Shown in pieces: positions 54,856 through 64,000 of a stretch of DNA of 64,000 nt. A model generated the notes under the pieces. That model searched no databases. It had not been told where the DNA came from and saw only the letters and a program-made list of their open reading frames with translations. How positions within the stretch are numbered: position 1 is the stretch's first letter; each line of letters opens with the position of its first letter. Origin of the DNA: Rhodococcus sp. OK302 (GTDB lineage Bacteria > Actinomycetota > Actinomycetes > Mycobacteriales > Mycobacteriaceae); NCBI RefSeq assembly GCF_002245895.1, contig NZ_NPJZ01000001.1, positions 1,524,501 to 1,588,500 on the forward strand, written 5' to 3'. The position numbers and the translations under genes are program-made.

Positions 54856-55007
54856 GCAGATCGTCCTCCCCGTCTTCTTGCTGCAGGACGTGCCTGCGAG
54901 GCTCGCCCAGATGTACCCCCGTACATTCGCGGACGAAGTGTTAGTGCTTCAGATCACAAAGGGTGACGGTATCAGGAAACTGACTCTGAAGTAAGTTCGG
55001 ATTCGCG

Positions 55008-55031
55008 TCCCGGAAACCTTCCCGGAAACCT
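55008..55031. repeat. 12-bp tandem duplication before carbonic anhydrase
   Basis: TCCCGGAAACCT occurs twice in direct succession, 44 bases before the carbonic anhydrase ATG. It may be a binding site or a simple slip. Confidence 0.6.
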
Positions 55032-55074
55032 TTCCCGATGAGCCGGACAATCTCGGCGGGTGCACAATATTGGA

Positions 55075-55701
55075 ATGCCACATACAAGTCCGCTGAACGC
55101 TTGGAAGTCCCTCCGCGAGGGAAATGAGCGATTTGTGAACGGCACGTCGATACACCCCAGCCAAGGCATCGCCGATCGGGCGAAACTGGTCAACGAACAG
55201 CACCCCACCGCCGTGCTGTTCGGCTGTGGAGATTCGCGTGTCGCTGCTGAGATCATCTTCGATCAAGGGCTCGGCGACATGTTCGTCGTTCGCACCGCCG
55301 GTCACGTTCTCGACGATTCGGTGTTGGGTTCCATCGAGTACGCCGTACATATTCTGAACGTGCCGCTCATCGTCGTGCTCGGACACGATGGTTGTGGCGC
55401 GGTCAAGGCCACACTCGACGCTCTCGACAAGGGCAAGATTCCCGACGGCTTCATCCGCAGTGTGGTCGAGCGTGTTGCGCCGTCCATCCTCATGGGCCGG
55501 CAGGAAGGGCTGTCCACCGTCGACGAACTCGAGGGCCGACACGTAGTCGAAACCGGATCGCTCATCATGCAGCGCTCCCGAATCATTGCCGACAAAGTCG
55601 AAAAGGGCACGTGCGCAATCGTCGGCGTCACCTACGCACTCTCCGAGGGACACATGCGTTTGCAGGGTGCTGTCGGTGAAATCGGCGAGTCAATCGAGTA
55701 A
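55075..55701 (+). CDS. Beta-carbonic anhydrase
   Basis: Interconverts carbon dioxide and bicarbonate. The 208-residue protein has zinc ligands C51, H104 and C107 (FGCGDSR and LGHDGCGA) and the Asp53-Arg55 dyad. It resembles mycobacterial Rv3588c (canB); Ala in FGCADSR is replaced by Gly. ATG at 55075 (MPHTSPLNAWKSL) is preferred to GTG 55060. Confidence 0.95.
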   Translation: MPHTSPLNAWKSLREGNERFVNGTSIHPSQGIADRAKLVNEQHPTAVLFGCGDSRVAAEIIFDQGLGDMFVVRTAGHVLDDSVLGSIEYAVHILNVPLIVVLGHDGCGAVKATLDALDKGKIPDGFIRSVVERVAPSILMGRQEGLSTVDELEGRHVVETGSLIMQRSRIIADKVEKGTCAIVGVTYALSEGHMRLQGAVGEIGESIE

Positions 55702-55784
55702 TCGAAAGAACCACGCTCAGGTAGGTGCCGACACGCCGCCCCAGCTGACCGTTAGTCGGGCCTTCGCCAACTACCGTTGAGACC

Positions 55785-56525
55785 GTGTTGGAACCGAATG
55801 GGCCACTGCCCCCTCAGATTTACTGGCGTCGACGGGCGCTGGCCATCGGTGCTGCAGTCGTTGCCTTGGCCTTGATCGTCTGGTTGATTTCTGCCGTCGT
55901 CGGCGGGGGTAGCGATTCCCCCGAGGCGGACGCTGCGGCCGCGAGTTCTTCGCTGACCCCGGAAGTGTCTTTCACTCCCAATCCGTCCGGAAGCAACGGC
56001 TCCGGCGGTAGTGGCGGCGGCGGCAACGGCGGCTCGGCCGATTCCGGCTCGGGTGGTTCTTCGGCGTCCACGTCGGGCAGGTCGACCACATCGCCGACCA
56101 GCGCCGTCCCGGTGCCGGCGGGTCAGTGCGCGGACTCGTCCCTCGCCGTCAAGGCGACCGCCGACAAACCCACGTTTGCCGGTGGCGAGGAACCGACCTT
56201 CACGATCGTCATCACCAATATCGGCTCGGCCGGCTGCAATCGCGATTTGGCGGGTGGTCTTCAACAGGTGCTCGTCTACAGCATCGACGGCAAGACCCGG
56301 CTGTGGTCCAACGTCGACTGCTACCCGCAGCCGGCTCCGGATATCCGCAACCTCGAACCGGGCGAGCAGGCTGCATTCAAGGTCGCTTGGTCCGCCACAA
56401 CGTCGAATCCGGATTGCGCCACCTCCCCGAACCCGCAGCGCAACCCCGTGGGCGCCGGCGCGTACACGGTTGTCGGACAACTCGGAGCATTGCGGAGCGG
56501 CGCGGAGCCGTTCAATATCGCCTGA
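55785..56525 (+). CDS. Membrane-anchored protein, Rv3587c type
   Basis: A 246-residue protein. Membrane segment (RALAIGAAVVALALIVWLISAVV), a Ser/Gly/Pro-rich linker of about 65 residues (SGSNGSGGSGGGGNGGS), then an extracytoplasmic beta-rich domain with four Cys (GQCADSSLAVK, AGCNRDL, VDCYPQP, NPDCATS), probably two disulfides. Start GTG at 55785. It occupies the place of mycobacterial Rv3587c, whose function is unknown. Confidence 0.85.
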   Translation: MLEPNGPLPPQIYWRRRALAIGAAVVALALIVWLISAVVGGGSDSPEADAAAASSSLTPEVSFTPNPSGSNGSGGSGGGGNGGSADSGSGGSSASTSGRSTTSPTSAVPVPAGQCADSSLAVKATADKPTFAGGEEPTFTIVITNIGSAGCNRDLAGGLQQVLVYSIDGKTRLWSNVDCYPQPAPDIRNLEPGEQAAFKVAWSATTSNPDCATSPNPQRNPVGAGAYTVVGQLGALRSGAEPFNIA

Positions 56526-56535
56526 TCCGGCTCGA

Positions 56536-57633
56536 TCAGTTGTACGAGCCGGTGATCGACGACTCGGCCAGCCGCGACAATCCTTCGCGGATATGACGAG
56601 CCCACAGTCCGCCGATGCCTTCGACGGACTGGAGGTCGGCTGCCGTCGCGGCCAGTAGAGCCTGCAATGTGCCGAACGATGTGACGAGTCGGTTGATCTG
56701 ATGGAACTGAAGTCGCGGTACGCGCATGAGGACTCGGTATCCGCGCGGCGTCATCGGAGTGTCGAGAGCTTCGATCGTGCCCGGGTAACCGAGCACCCGC
56801 GCGAGGGTGGTCAAGTCCAGGAGATCGGCGTCGGTGACGCGGTCGAGGGCAGCGAGCACGTTGTCCATTGCCGCGGTTTCGATGGGTTCGGGTCCGGCAA
56901 GGTAGTCACGCACGATCAGTTGACGCGCAATGTCGTTGTCGCCGACCAATTCTTCGAGCTGAAGCGCAAGCTGGCGGCCGTCGGTACCGAGTTCGAGAAC
57001 GTCCTGTTCGATCTCGACCGATACGCGTCGAACCATTTCGAGTCGCTGTACGACGGTCAATGCGTCTCGCAACGTCACGAAGTCTTCGATCTCGACGACG
57101 GACAGCGCCCGGGTGACTTCGTCGAGACGTGCCTTGTAACGCTCGAGGGTGGCGACGGCCTGATTCGCTCGCGAGAGGATCGTGGCCGAGCCTTCGATGA
57201 CGTGCCTGATGCCGCCGACATAGACGCTGACGATGGACATCGACTGACTCACCGATACAACCGGATACCCGGTCTGGATCGCCGTACGTTCCGCAGCACG
57301 GTGCCGAGTGCCGGATTCGACGGTCGGGATCTTGTGGTCGGGTACGAGTTGTACGTTTGCGCGGACAATGTGCGAACCGTCGGTCGAGAGGACGACAGCG
57401 CCGTCCATTTTCGACAGTTCTCGAAGCCGGGTAGGTGCGAACGCCACGTCGAGGTTGAAACCGCCGTCGCACAACGCTTCGATCTCGTCGTCGTACCCGA
57501 GGACGATCAGAGCGCCTGTTCGGCCGCGGAGAATGCGTTCGAGTCCGTCGCGCAGGGCGGTGCCGGGTGCCAACCTGGCGATGGTCTCTCGCAATGCCGA
57601 CGACGACTGGGTATCCGCCATCGCACTGATCAT
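56536..57633 (-). CDS. disA: DNA integrity scanning protein DisA (diadenylate cyclase)
   Basis: Makes c-di-AMP from two ATP and binds branched DNA. The 365-residue protein has the N-terminal DAC domain ([19 protein letters not shown]: the DGA and RHR motifs), a helical spine, and a C-terminal helix-hairpin-helix ([15 protein letters not shown]). ATG at 57633 is seven bases after AGGGAG; ATG 57621 is possible. Convergent with the gene upstream, as in mycobacteria near radA. Confidence 0.97.
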   Translation of the reverse strand: MISAMADTQSSSALRETIARLAPGTALRDGLERILRGRTGALIVLGYDDEIEALCDGGFNLDVAFAPTRLRELSKMDGAVVLSTDGSHIVRANVQLVPDHKIPTVESGTRHRAAERTAIQTGYPVVSVSQSMSIVSVYVGGIRHVIEGSATILSRANQAVATLERYKARLDEVTRALSVVEIEDFVTLRDALTVVQRLEMVRRVSVEIEQDVLELGTDGRQLALQLEELVGDNDIARQLIVRDYLAGPEPIETAAMDNVLAALDRVTDADLLDLTTLARVLGYPGTIEALDTPMTPRGYRVLMRVPRLQFHQINRLVTSFGTLQALLAATAADLQSVEGIGGLWARHIREGLSRLAESSITGSYN

Positions 57634-57717
57634 TGAGAAACTCCCTGCTGAGGTTGACGTCACTATGTCCGAGTCCGAAGGTTGCTGCGGACTCGTCTGC
57701 GTTTAGATTACCTATCC

Positions 57718-58278
57718 ATGAGTAGCACCTGGACCTTGCCTGACGACCTGACCGTGCCCGAGCCCGTCGATTTCTTTCCCGCCCCGGGTGAGAAGCTGCC
57801 GCAACACTGGTCGAAGTGCTTTGGTTGCGGTGACGATCAGCCTGCCGGAATGGCGATGAGTTTCCGGGCGGGTGAGGGCCTGGAGGTGACCGGGCGCCTC
57901 GAGGTCGCGAAGAAGTATCAGGGTGGCCCCGGCGTGATCCACGGAGGGATCCTGTCCACAGCTTTCGACGAGGTTCAGGGCGTGGCCTGCATGGTTCTGG
58001 GTGTGCCGGTGGTGACCGGGCACCTCGAGATCGACTTTGCCCGTCCGATTCCGCTGGGTTCGGTTCTTGAGTTTCATGCTCGCGTCGAAGGCACGCTCAG
58101 GCGCAAGGTCTACACGACCGCCGAGGCATTCATCGTGGAAGGCCCCGCAGCGGATCCTGATGTTGCAGTGGGTACTTCGCGTGGGCTGTTCCTGACCATC
58201 ACCCCGGAACATTTCGCGAAGACCCAGGAGTTTGCGGACGGTGTGCCGACTTCACCGTTCGGAACCTCGTCGATGTGA
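57718..58278 (+). CDS. PaaI-type hotdog thioesterase
   Basis: A 186-residue hotdog-fold acyl-CoA thioesterase. Motifs: CFGCGDDQPAGM (the C-x-G-C segment), VIHGGILSTAFDEVQG (catalytic helix with the Asp/His region) and GHLEIDFARPIPLGS. ATG at 57718. It is divergent from disA and ends ten bases before the convergent radA gene. Confidence 0.9.
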   Translation: MSSTWTLPDDLTVPEPVDFFPAPGEKLPQHWSKCFGCGDDQPAGMAMSFRAGEGLEVTGRLEVAKKYQGGPGVIHGGILSTAFDEVQGVACMVLGVPVVTGHLEIDFARPIPLGSVLEFHARVEGTLRRKVYTTAEAFIVEGPAADPDVAVGTSRGLFLTITPEHFAKTQEFADGVPTSPFGTSSM

Positions 58279-58283
58279 ACCTG

Positions 58284-58299
58284 CCGGTCACTTGACCGG
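58284..58299. terminator. Weak hairpin between thioesterase and radA
   Basis: CCGGTCA-CT-TGACCGG, seven-base arms, overlapping the radA stop. Weak, but placed where both convergent genes should end. Confidence 0.35.
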
Positions 58300-59721
58300 G
58301 GTGAGTTTGGGCCGAGTCGAGCCTTGCTTACCTCCGAGCAATCCGGCATACGACAAGGCTTCGCCCAAATTTGTCACTTCGTTTACTCGCATGCCGGGGA
58401 TATTCGGACCGGAATCGACCGGCACAATCGCACTGGTGAATCCCAACCGGGCGGCTTCGATCAGACGGCGATTGACGCCGGCAACGCGTCGTACCTCGCC
58501 GGCGAGTCCGACCTCGCCGAGAATGACGAGTCCGTTCGGAACAGGCTTTCCTTTAACCGCGGAAGCGACGGCAACGGCCAAGGCCAGGTCTGCGCCGGGT
58601 TCCGTCATACGCATTCCACCCACCGTCGCGGCGTAGACGTCGCATTTGGCGATCGATACTCCGGCGCGGCGTTCGAGAACGGCCAGGACCATGGCAACGC
58701 GCGCGGTGTCGAGTCCACTGACAGCTCGGCGAGGAGTGGGTAGGGGTGTGGAGGCCACGAGCGCCTGAACTTCGCCCAGCAGTGGACGTTTGCCGTCCAT
58801 CATGACGGTGACGGCAGTGCCCTCCACAGCCACTTCCCGATGGTGGAGGAACAGTCCCGAAGGATCGCTGATCTCGTTGATGCCCTGATCGGTCAGTTCG
58901 AAGCAACCCACCTCGTCGGCAGCTCCGAATCGGTTTTTGACGCCGCGGACCATGCGCAGCGTGGAGTGCTTGTCGCCCTCGAAATGCAGAACGACGTCGA
59001 CAAGATGCTCGAGCGAGCGAGGTCCGGCAACCGCTCCGTCCTTGGTCACGTGGCCGATCAGGAGCACCGGGATTCCGGTGGTCTTGGCGAGCGAGGTCAA
59101 GGCGCTGGTGACTGCCTTGACCTGCGTGACGCCACCGACGACGCCGTCGACGTCGGCCGCGAGCATGGTCTGCACCGAGTCGACGATCAGCAGACTGGGT
59201 TTGACCTGTTCGACGTGGCCGAGGATGGTCGCGAGGTCGGATTCGGCAGCGAGATACATCCGCTCGTGGACGGAATTGGTGCGGTCTGCGCGGAGCCGGA
59301 CCTGCCCCGCAGATTCCTCGCCGGTGACATACAGTGCGCGGTCCTCGGGGCTTCGCATCGCCCAGCGATACACGACCTCGAGTAGCAGCGTGGATTTACC
59401 GACGCCAGGCTCACCGGCCAGCAGGACCACTGATCCGGGGACCACTCCGCCGCCGAGTACGCGGTCGAGTTCTCCGATTCCGGTGGGCTTGGCCTGGGTG
59501 CTCTTGCTGTCGATCTGGGTGAGGGGAGTAGCGGGCGTTGTGGGCAGGACAGCGCTCGACCCGGCTTTGGCGAGCGATGCCCCGGCTCGACTGGCAACAG
59601 GGGCGACGACGGCGACTTCCGACATCGAGCCCCACGTATCGCAGTCGGGGCAGCGGCCAACCCATTTGGGCACGACGGATTTGCATTCGGAGCACCGGTA
59701 GTTCGATTTAGCTTTGGCCAC
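58288..59721 (-). CDS. radA: DNA repair protein RadA
   Basis: RecA-like branch-migration helicase, 477 residues. The N-terminal zinc finger is C-x2-C...C-x2-C ([17 protein letters not shown]); Walker A is [11 protein letters not shown]; the RadA motif is [14 protein letters not shown]; the C-terminal Lon-like domain contains [15 protein letters not shown] at 59721. Located between disA and lpqE as in mycobacteria; in mycobacteria RadA and DisA interact. Confidence 0.97.
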   Translation of the reverse strand: MAKAKSNYRCSECKSVVPKWVGRCPDCDTWGSMSEVAVVAPVASRAGASLAKAGSSAVLPTTPATPLTQIDSKSTQAKPTGIGELDRVLGGGVVPGSVVLLAGEPGVGKSTLLLEVVYRWAMRSPEDRALYVTGEESAGQVRLRADRTNSVHERMYLAAESDLATILGHVEQVKPSLLIVDSVQTMLAADVDGVVGGVTQVKAVTSALTSLAKTTGIPVLLIGHVTKDGAVAGPRSLEHLVDVVLHFEGDKHSTLRMVRGVKNRFGAADEVGCFELTDQGINEISDPSGLFLHHREVAVEGTAVTVMMDGKRPLLGEVQALVASTPLPTPRRAVSGLDTARVAMVLAVLERRAGVSIAKCDVYAATVGGMRMTEPGADLALAVAVASAVKGKPVPNGLVILGEVGLAGEVRRVAGVNRRLIEAARLGFTSAIVPVDSGPNIPGMRVNEVTNLGEALSYAGLLGGKQGSTRPKLTPVK

Positions 59722-59729
59722 CGGGACAG

Positions 59730-59766
59730 ACTAGAGGCGGGGTCCGACATGGACCCCGCCTCTAGT
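59730..59766 (-). terminator. lpqE terminator
   Basis: ACTAGAGGCGGGGTCC / GGACCCCGCCTCTAGT, 16-base perfect arms with a five-base loop, between lpqE and radA on the minus strand. Confidence 0.85.
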
Positions 59767-59792
59767 TCGATCTTTCGGATTGAGCGTGAAAC

Positions 59793-60428
59793 TCAGTGTC
59801 CGGCTTCAGCAACGTCCGGAGACTTCTCCGACTCGTTGCGTTCGAGCTTCGGGCCCGCGTCGACGGGAACCTGGACCGTTACCGGACCGGCCTTCTCGAA
59901 AGTGAAGGTGATCGGGATGGTCAGGCCCGGACGGACGCCGGCCTTGATGTCCTGCAGCAGAACGAGAGCGAGTGCATCAGGTGCGTCGCTGTTCTCGTCC
60001 TTGTTTGCGATCTGCTTGTCGGCTTCGGCCTCGGCGGCTGCGCCGGCGGGAAGCTCCCCGGCCTGCAGAGATGTCTGCGGCTTGAGGGTGAATCCGGCGA
60101 CCTCTTCACCGGCGACGATGCGCGCGGCGTAGTCGGTGTTGATGCTGACGAGCTTGTCGGTGGTGTCCAGGCTGTCGTTCACGATCGTGAACGCCAACAC
60201 GGCGGTGCCGCCGGGCTCGATGCTGTATTCCTCGGACGAGGGGTAAGCGATGTGAACATTGCGCAGGGCGATGTCACCGACGTTGGCACTGTTGCCGTTC
60301 ACAGCGGCCTGCTGCACGGCGGTTTGGCTCACTTGGCCCGAGCTGCATGCGGACAGCGCGATGGCTGCGCCTGCAGCCAGTGCAATGGCGGTAGCGACTC
60401 GGCGAGTCGGCTTGCGGATAGCAGTCAC
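59793..60428 (-). CDS. lpqE: LpqE-like lipoprotein
   Basis: A 211-residue lipoprotein. The signal has a lipobox (ALSAC, Cys28), then a PCuAC/DUF461-like beta domain (VAFT-type ALAFTIVNDSLDTTDKLV) and an acidic C-terminus. Start GTG at 60428. It holds the position of mycobacterial lpqE. Copper or envelope functions have been suggested for the family; the Met/His copper motif is not obvious here. Confidence 0.85.
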   Translation of the reverse strand: MTAIRKPTRRVATAIALAAGAAIALSACSSGQVSQTAVQQAAVNGNSANVGDIALRNVHIAYPSSEEYSIEPGGTAVLAFTIVNDSLDTTDKLVSINTDYAARIVAGEEVAGFTLKPQTSLQAGELPAGAAAEAEADKQIANKDENSDAPDALALVLLQDIKAGVRPGLTIPITFTFEKAGPVTVQVPVDAGPKLERNESEKSPDVAEAGH

Positions 60429-60662
60429 GGTTTGTCCTCCAGGGCGTCAGGTTCGCACTCCACTAGGCAGAGTAGTAGTCAGCTCTCGGGAGCCGGTCGC
60501 TGGGTGGCCACAACGGTTGTCTGCGTGGGCTTTCGGGGAGCCGTATACAGACCGCAGAGACTGGTTGCATGCACGTACAACAGGCACTGTCAACCCCTAC
60601 GCTCAAGCAAGGATGCCCCTGACCTGCGCAGTTGATGCATGGCCGGTTCTTCGGCGTGTTAA

Positions 60663-61181
<519 letters not shown>

Positions 61182-61205
61182 ACTGACTACATAAAAAAGC
61201 TGACA

Positions 61206-61883
61206 ATGTCAGTAGTAGCGCTGGTTCCCGCCGCAGGCCGGGGAGTGCGATTGGGTGAGCCATTGCCCAAGGCATTCGTCGAGCTCGGCGGGCGCACCAT
61301 GCTTACACTCGCGGTCGAAGGTCTCCGGAAATCCGGTGCCGTCGACCGCGTTGTTGTGATTGTGCCGCCGGAACTCGTTCAATCGGTTGCCGCGGATCTG
61401 GGTCGTAGTGACGACGTCGACGTGGTCGCCGGGGGCTCGGAGCGGACCGATTCGGTTCGGGCTGGGCTCGAGGCTGCCGGGGATGCTGAGTTCGTGCTTG
61501 TGCACGATGCCGCGCGGGCACTCACGCCGCCGGCGATGATCGCTCGTGTCGTCGACGAGTTGAAGGCCGGCAGTGTTGCCGTCATTCCGGTGCTGCCGGT
61601 GACGGACACCATCAAGTCCGTGGATGTTCTCGGCACCGTTACCGGTACTCCACTCCGTTCGGAGTTGCGTGCGGTCCAGACGCCACAGGGATTTTCCACG
61701 GAGGTGCTCAGACGGGCATATGTCGCCGGGGATCTGGCCACCGACGATGCTGCTCTGGTCGAGCGGCTGGGCGTGTCCGTGCAAACAATCGACGGTGACG
61801 CGTACGCCTTCAAGATCACCACGCCACTCGACCTCGTGCTGGCGCGAGCACTGCTGAGTGCGGAATCACAGGACGGAATCTAG
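61206..61883 (+). CDS. ispD: 2-C-methyl-D-erythritol 4-phosphate cytidylyltransferase
   Basis: MEP-pathway enzyme joining CTP to methylerythritol phosphate. The 225-residue protein has the CTP loop LVPAAGRGVRLGEPLPKAF and the VHDAARALTPP segment. ATG at 61206; the stop abuts the ispF ATG (TAGATG), so the two are coupled. Confidence 0.97.
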   Translation: MSVVALVPAAGRGVRLGEPLPKAFVELGGRTMLTLAVEGLRKSGAVDRVVVIVPPELVQSVAADLGRSDDVDVVAGGSERTDSVRAGLEAAGDAEFVLVHDAARALTPPAMIARVVDELKAGSVAVIPVLPVTDTIKSVDVLGTVTGTPLRSELRAVQTPQGFSTEVLRRAYVAGDLATDDAALVERLGVSVQTIDGDAYAFKITTPLDLVLARALLSAESQDGI

Positions 61884-62360
<477 letters not shown>

Positions 62361-62371
62361 GATCGCTGGTC

Positions 62372-63766
62372 GTGACCCTGCGCCTATACGACACCGGTAC
62401 GCGGGCCCTTCGGGATTTTGTTCCGTTGGTCCCCGGACATGCATCGGTGTACCTGTGTGGGGCGACGGTTCAAGGTGATCCGCACATCGGCCACGTGCGT
62501 AGCGGCGTCGCATTCGACGTATTACGACGATGGCTCCTTGCCGGCGGCAACGACGTTGCTTTTGTTCGCAATGTGACGGACATCGACGACAAGATCCTGA
62601 ACAAAGCTGCCGACGCCGGCCGTCCCTGGTGGGAGTGGGCCACGACGTTCGAGCGTTCGTTCACGTGGGCCTACGACCAGTTGGGCGTGTTGCCGCCGTC
62701 CATCGAACCGCGGGCTACGGGTCATGTGACGCAGATGGTCGAGATGATGGAACGCCTCATCGCGAACGGGCATGCGTATGCGTCGGGTGGTGACGTCTAC
62801 TTCGACGTCCAGAGTTATCCCGAGTACGGCGCACTGTCCGGGCACAAACTTGACGACGTCCACCAGGGCGAGAGCGCAGCCGAAGGTAAGCGCGATCCGC
62901 GCGACTTCACGCTGTGGAAGACAGCGAAGCCCGGTGAGCCCTCGTGGCCGACGCCGTGGGGCCGCGGCCGTCCGGGTTGGCATCTCGAGTGCTCGGCAAT
63001 GGCAGAGTTCTACTTGGGTGCGGCATTCGATATCCATTGCGGTGGACGCGATTTGGTTTTCCCGCATCACGAGAACGAGATCGCGCAGGCAAAGTGCGTC
63101 GGCGACGATTTTGCTCAGTACTGGTTGCACAACGGCTGGGTCACCATGAGTGGCGAGAAGATGTCCAAGTCTCTGGGCAATGTGTTGTCGGTGCCGAATG
63201 TATTGAAAAAGGTTCGCCCACAAGAACTTCGGTACTACCTCGGTAGTGCGCACTATCGCTCCAATCTCGAGTACTCCGACGATGCCCTCGAAGAGAGCGC
63301 AAAGTCGTATCAGGGTCTCGAGGCGTTTGTCCTGCGCACGCACAAGCGTGCGGGCGGTGTCGAACTCGGCACGTGGACAGAAGGTTTCGCGGCGGCACTC
63401 GACAACGACTTGTCGGTGCCGATCGCGTTGGCAGAGATTCACGGAAAAGCGAGCGAGGGTAATACCGCGCTCGCAGCGGGAGATCTGGATGCCGCACGGG
63501 TGGCTGCCGGTCAGGTGCGAGCGATGCTCGCGATCCTGGGCGTCGACCCGCTCGATGCGCATTGGTCGCAGTCCGGTGGCGACATCGAGACGGCAATGGA
63601 AGCTTTGGACGTGTTGGTGCGCGCAGATCTCGATCGGCGGCAGCAGGCACGTACGGAAAAGAACTGGGCGGTGGCGGACGAGGTCCGTGATCGCCTCATC
63701 AAGGCGGGTATCGAAGTAACCGATACCCCCGACGGACCCGAATGGTCCCTGAAGGCAGGGCAGTAA
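62372..63766 (+). CDS. cysS: Cysteinyl-tRNA synthetase
   Basis: Charges tRNA-Cys. The 464-residue class I enzyme has the HIGH motif in [11 protein letters not shown], the zinc ligands (C29-region YLCGATV and [15 protein letters not shown]) and KMSKS in [10 protein letters not shown]. Start GTG at 62372, eleven bases after ispF. It matches mycobacterial cysS1 in context. Confidence 0.97.
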   Translation: MTLRLYDTGTRALRDFVPLVPGHASVYLCGATVQGDPHIGHVRSGVAFDVLRRWLLAGGNDVAFVRNVTDIDDKILNKAADAGRPWWEWATTFERSFTWAYDQLGVLPPSIEPRATGHVTQMVEMMERLIANGHAYASGGDVYFDVQSYPEYGALSGHKLDDVHQGESAAEGKRDPRDFTLWKTAKPGEPSWPTPWGRGRPGWHLECSAMAEFYLGAAFDIHCGGRDLVFPHHENEIAQAKCVGDDFAQYWLHNGWVTMSGEKMSKSLGNVLSVPNVLKKVRPQELRYYLGSAHYRSNLEYSDDALEESAKSYQGLEAFVLRTHKRAGGVELGTWTEGFAAALDNDLSVPIALAEIHGKASEGNTALAAGDLDAARVAAGQVRAMLAILGVDPLDAHWSQSGGDIETAMEALDVLVRADLDRRQQARTEKNWAVADEVRDRLIKAGIEVTDTPDGPEWSLKAGQ

Positions 63767-63768
63767 CA

Positions 63769-64000
63769 ATGGCTGGAAACTCGAGCAGGCGCGGCGCAAT
63801 CCGTAAGGGCGGCACCAAGAAGGGCCAGGTTGCCGGTTCCGGCGGCAAGCATCGTCGCGGTCTCGAAGGGCGAGGCGCAACACCGCCCGCCGCGGAACGC
63901 ACCAAGCATCCCGCGGCAAAGCGCGCAGCTCGCGCCGCGCGTGCGGACGAAAAGCAGAATCAGGGTCGCGGTGGCCGTCCGGGTCCCGGCCGCAAGGTTC
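63769..64000 (+). CDS. rlmB: 23S rRNA 2'-O-methyltransferase RlmB (5' part)
   Basis: Only the first 77 codons lie in the window: a Lys/Arg/Gly-rich N-terminus ([38 protein letters not shown]), the usual extension of actinobacterial TrmH/RlmB methyltransferases acting on 23S rRNA G2251. It begins two bases after cysS. The catalytic SPOUT domain is beyond the window edge. Confidence 0.88.
   Translation, partial: MAGNSSRRGAIRKGGTKKGQVAGSGGKHRRGLEGRGATPPAAERTKHPAAKRAARAARADEKQNQGRGGRPGPGRKV

Noticed and set aside
62522..63919. A 465-codon antisense frame over cysS
   Set aside because: Artefact of cysS codon usage.

Overview
The window is chromosomal DNA from a mycolic-acid actinomycete. High GC, many GTG and TTG starts, and gene order that follows the mycobacterial ftsH-folate-pantothenate-lysS-lsr2-clpC and carbonic anhydrase-disA-radA-lpqE-carD-ispDF-cysS-rlmB blocks point to Rhodococcus, probably near the R. 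erythropolis group. The genus is an inference from protein resemblance and synteny recalled from memory; no search was run.

0.3-13.7 kb: ftsH, then a folate operon (folE-folP-folB-folK) running into two membrane-protein genes, a DUF2520 protein and panC-panD-coaX. A cysteine dioxygenase-rhodanese pair follows. It is preceded by a 16-codon leader ORF with three Cys codons, a likely cysteine-sensing attenuator. An AraC regulator diverges from an NmrA-like/DUF1772 pair.

13.7-25.2 kb: lysS, lsr2, an exported lipase, clpC and a deaminase. Between lysS and lsr2 lies a decaying accessory island on the minus strand: a small hypothetical gene, a frameshifted gene resembling a type VII secretion substrate, and tandem copies of a membrane-anchored protein. 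One copy is split by an IS3-family element whose GCG target duplication is readable; another is frameshifted.

25.2-37.5 kb: a FadD5-like acyl-CoA synthetase and an enoyl-CoA hydratase diverge from a regulator with two TetR domains. Then come OsmC, two envelope proteins, a NarL-type two-component system, a tandem pair of FrnE/DsbA oxidoreductases, a GAF regulator, and an MFS exporter divergent from a MarR regulator.

37.6-46 kb: a flavin monooxygenase with an NTF2-like N-terminus, cbtB-cbtA under a cobalamin riboswitch, a MhuD-type haem-degrading enzyme, an alpha/beta hydrolase, a HIT protein, a large LuxR regulator and mutY. Two palindromes of nearly 50 bp lie here.

46-55 kb: a complete mce operon on the minus strand (two YrbE permeases, MceA-F, one Mce-associated protein). 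All junctions are tightly coupled except mceE/mceF.

55-64 kb: conserved housekeeping genes: beta-carbonic anhydrase, a membrane-anchored protein, disA, a thioesterase, radA, lpqE, carD, ispD, ispF, cysS and the 5' end of rlmB. No tRNA, rRNA or CRISPR array was seen.
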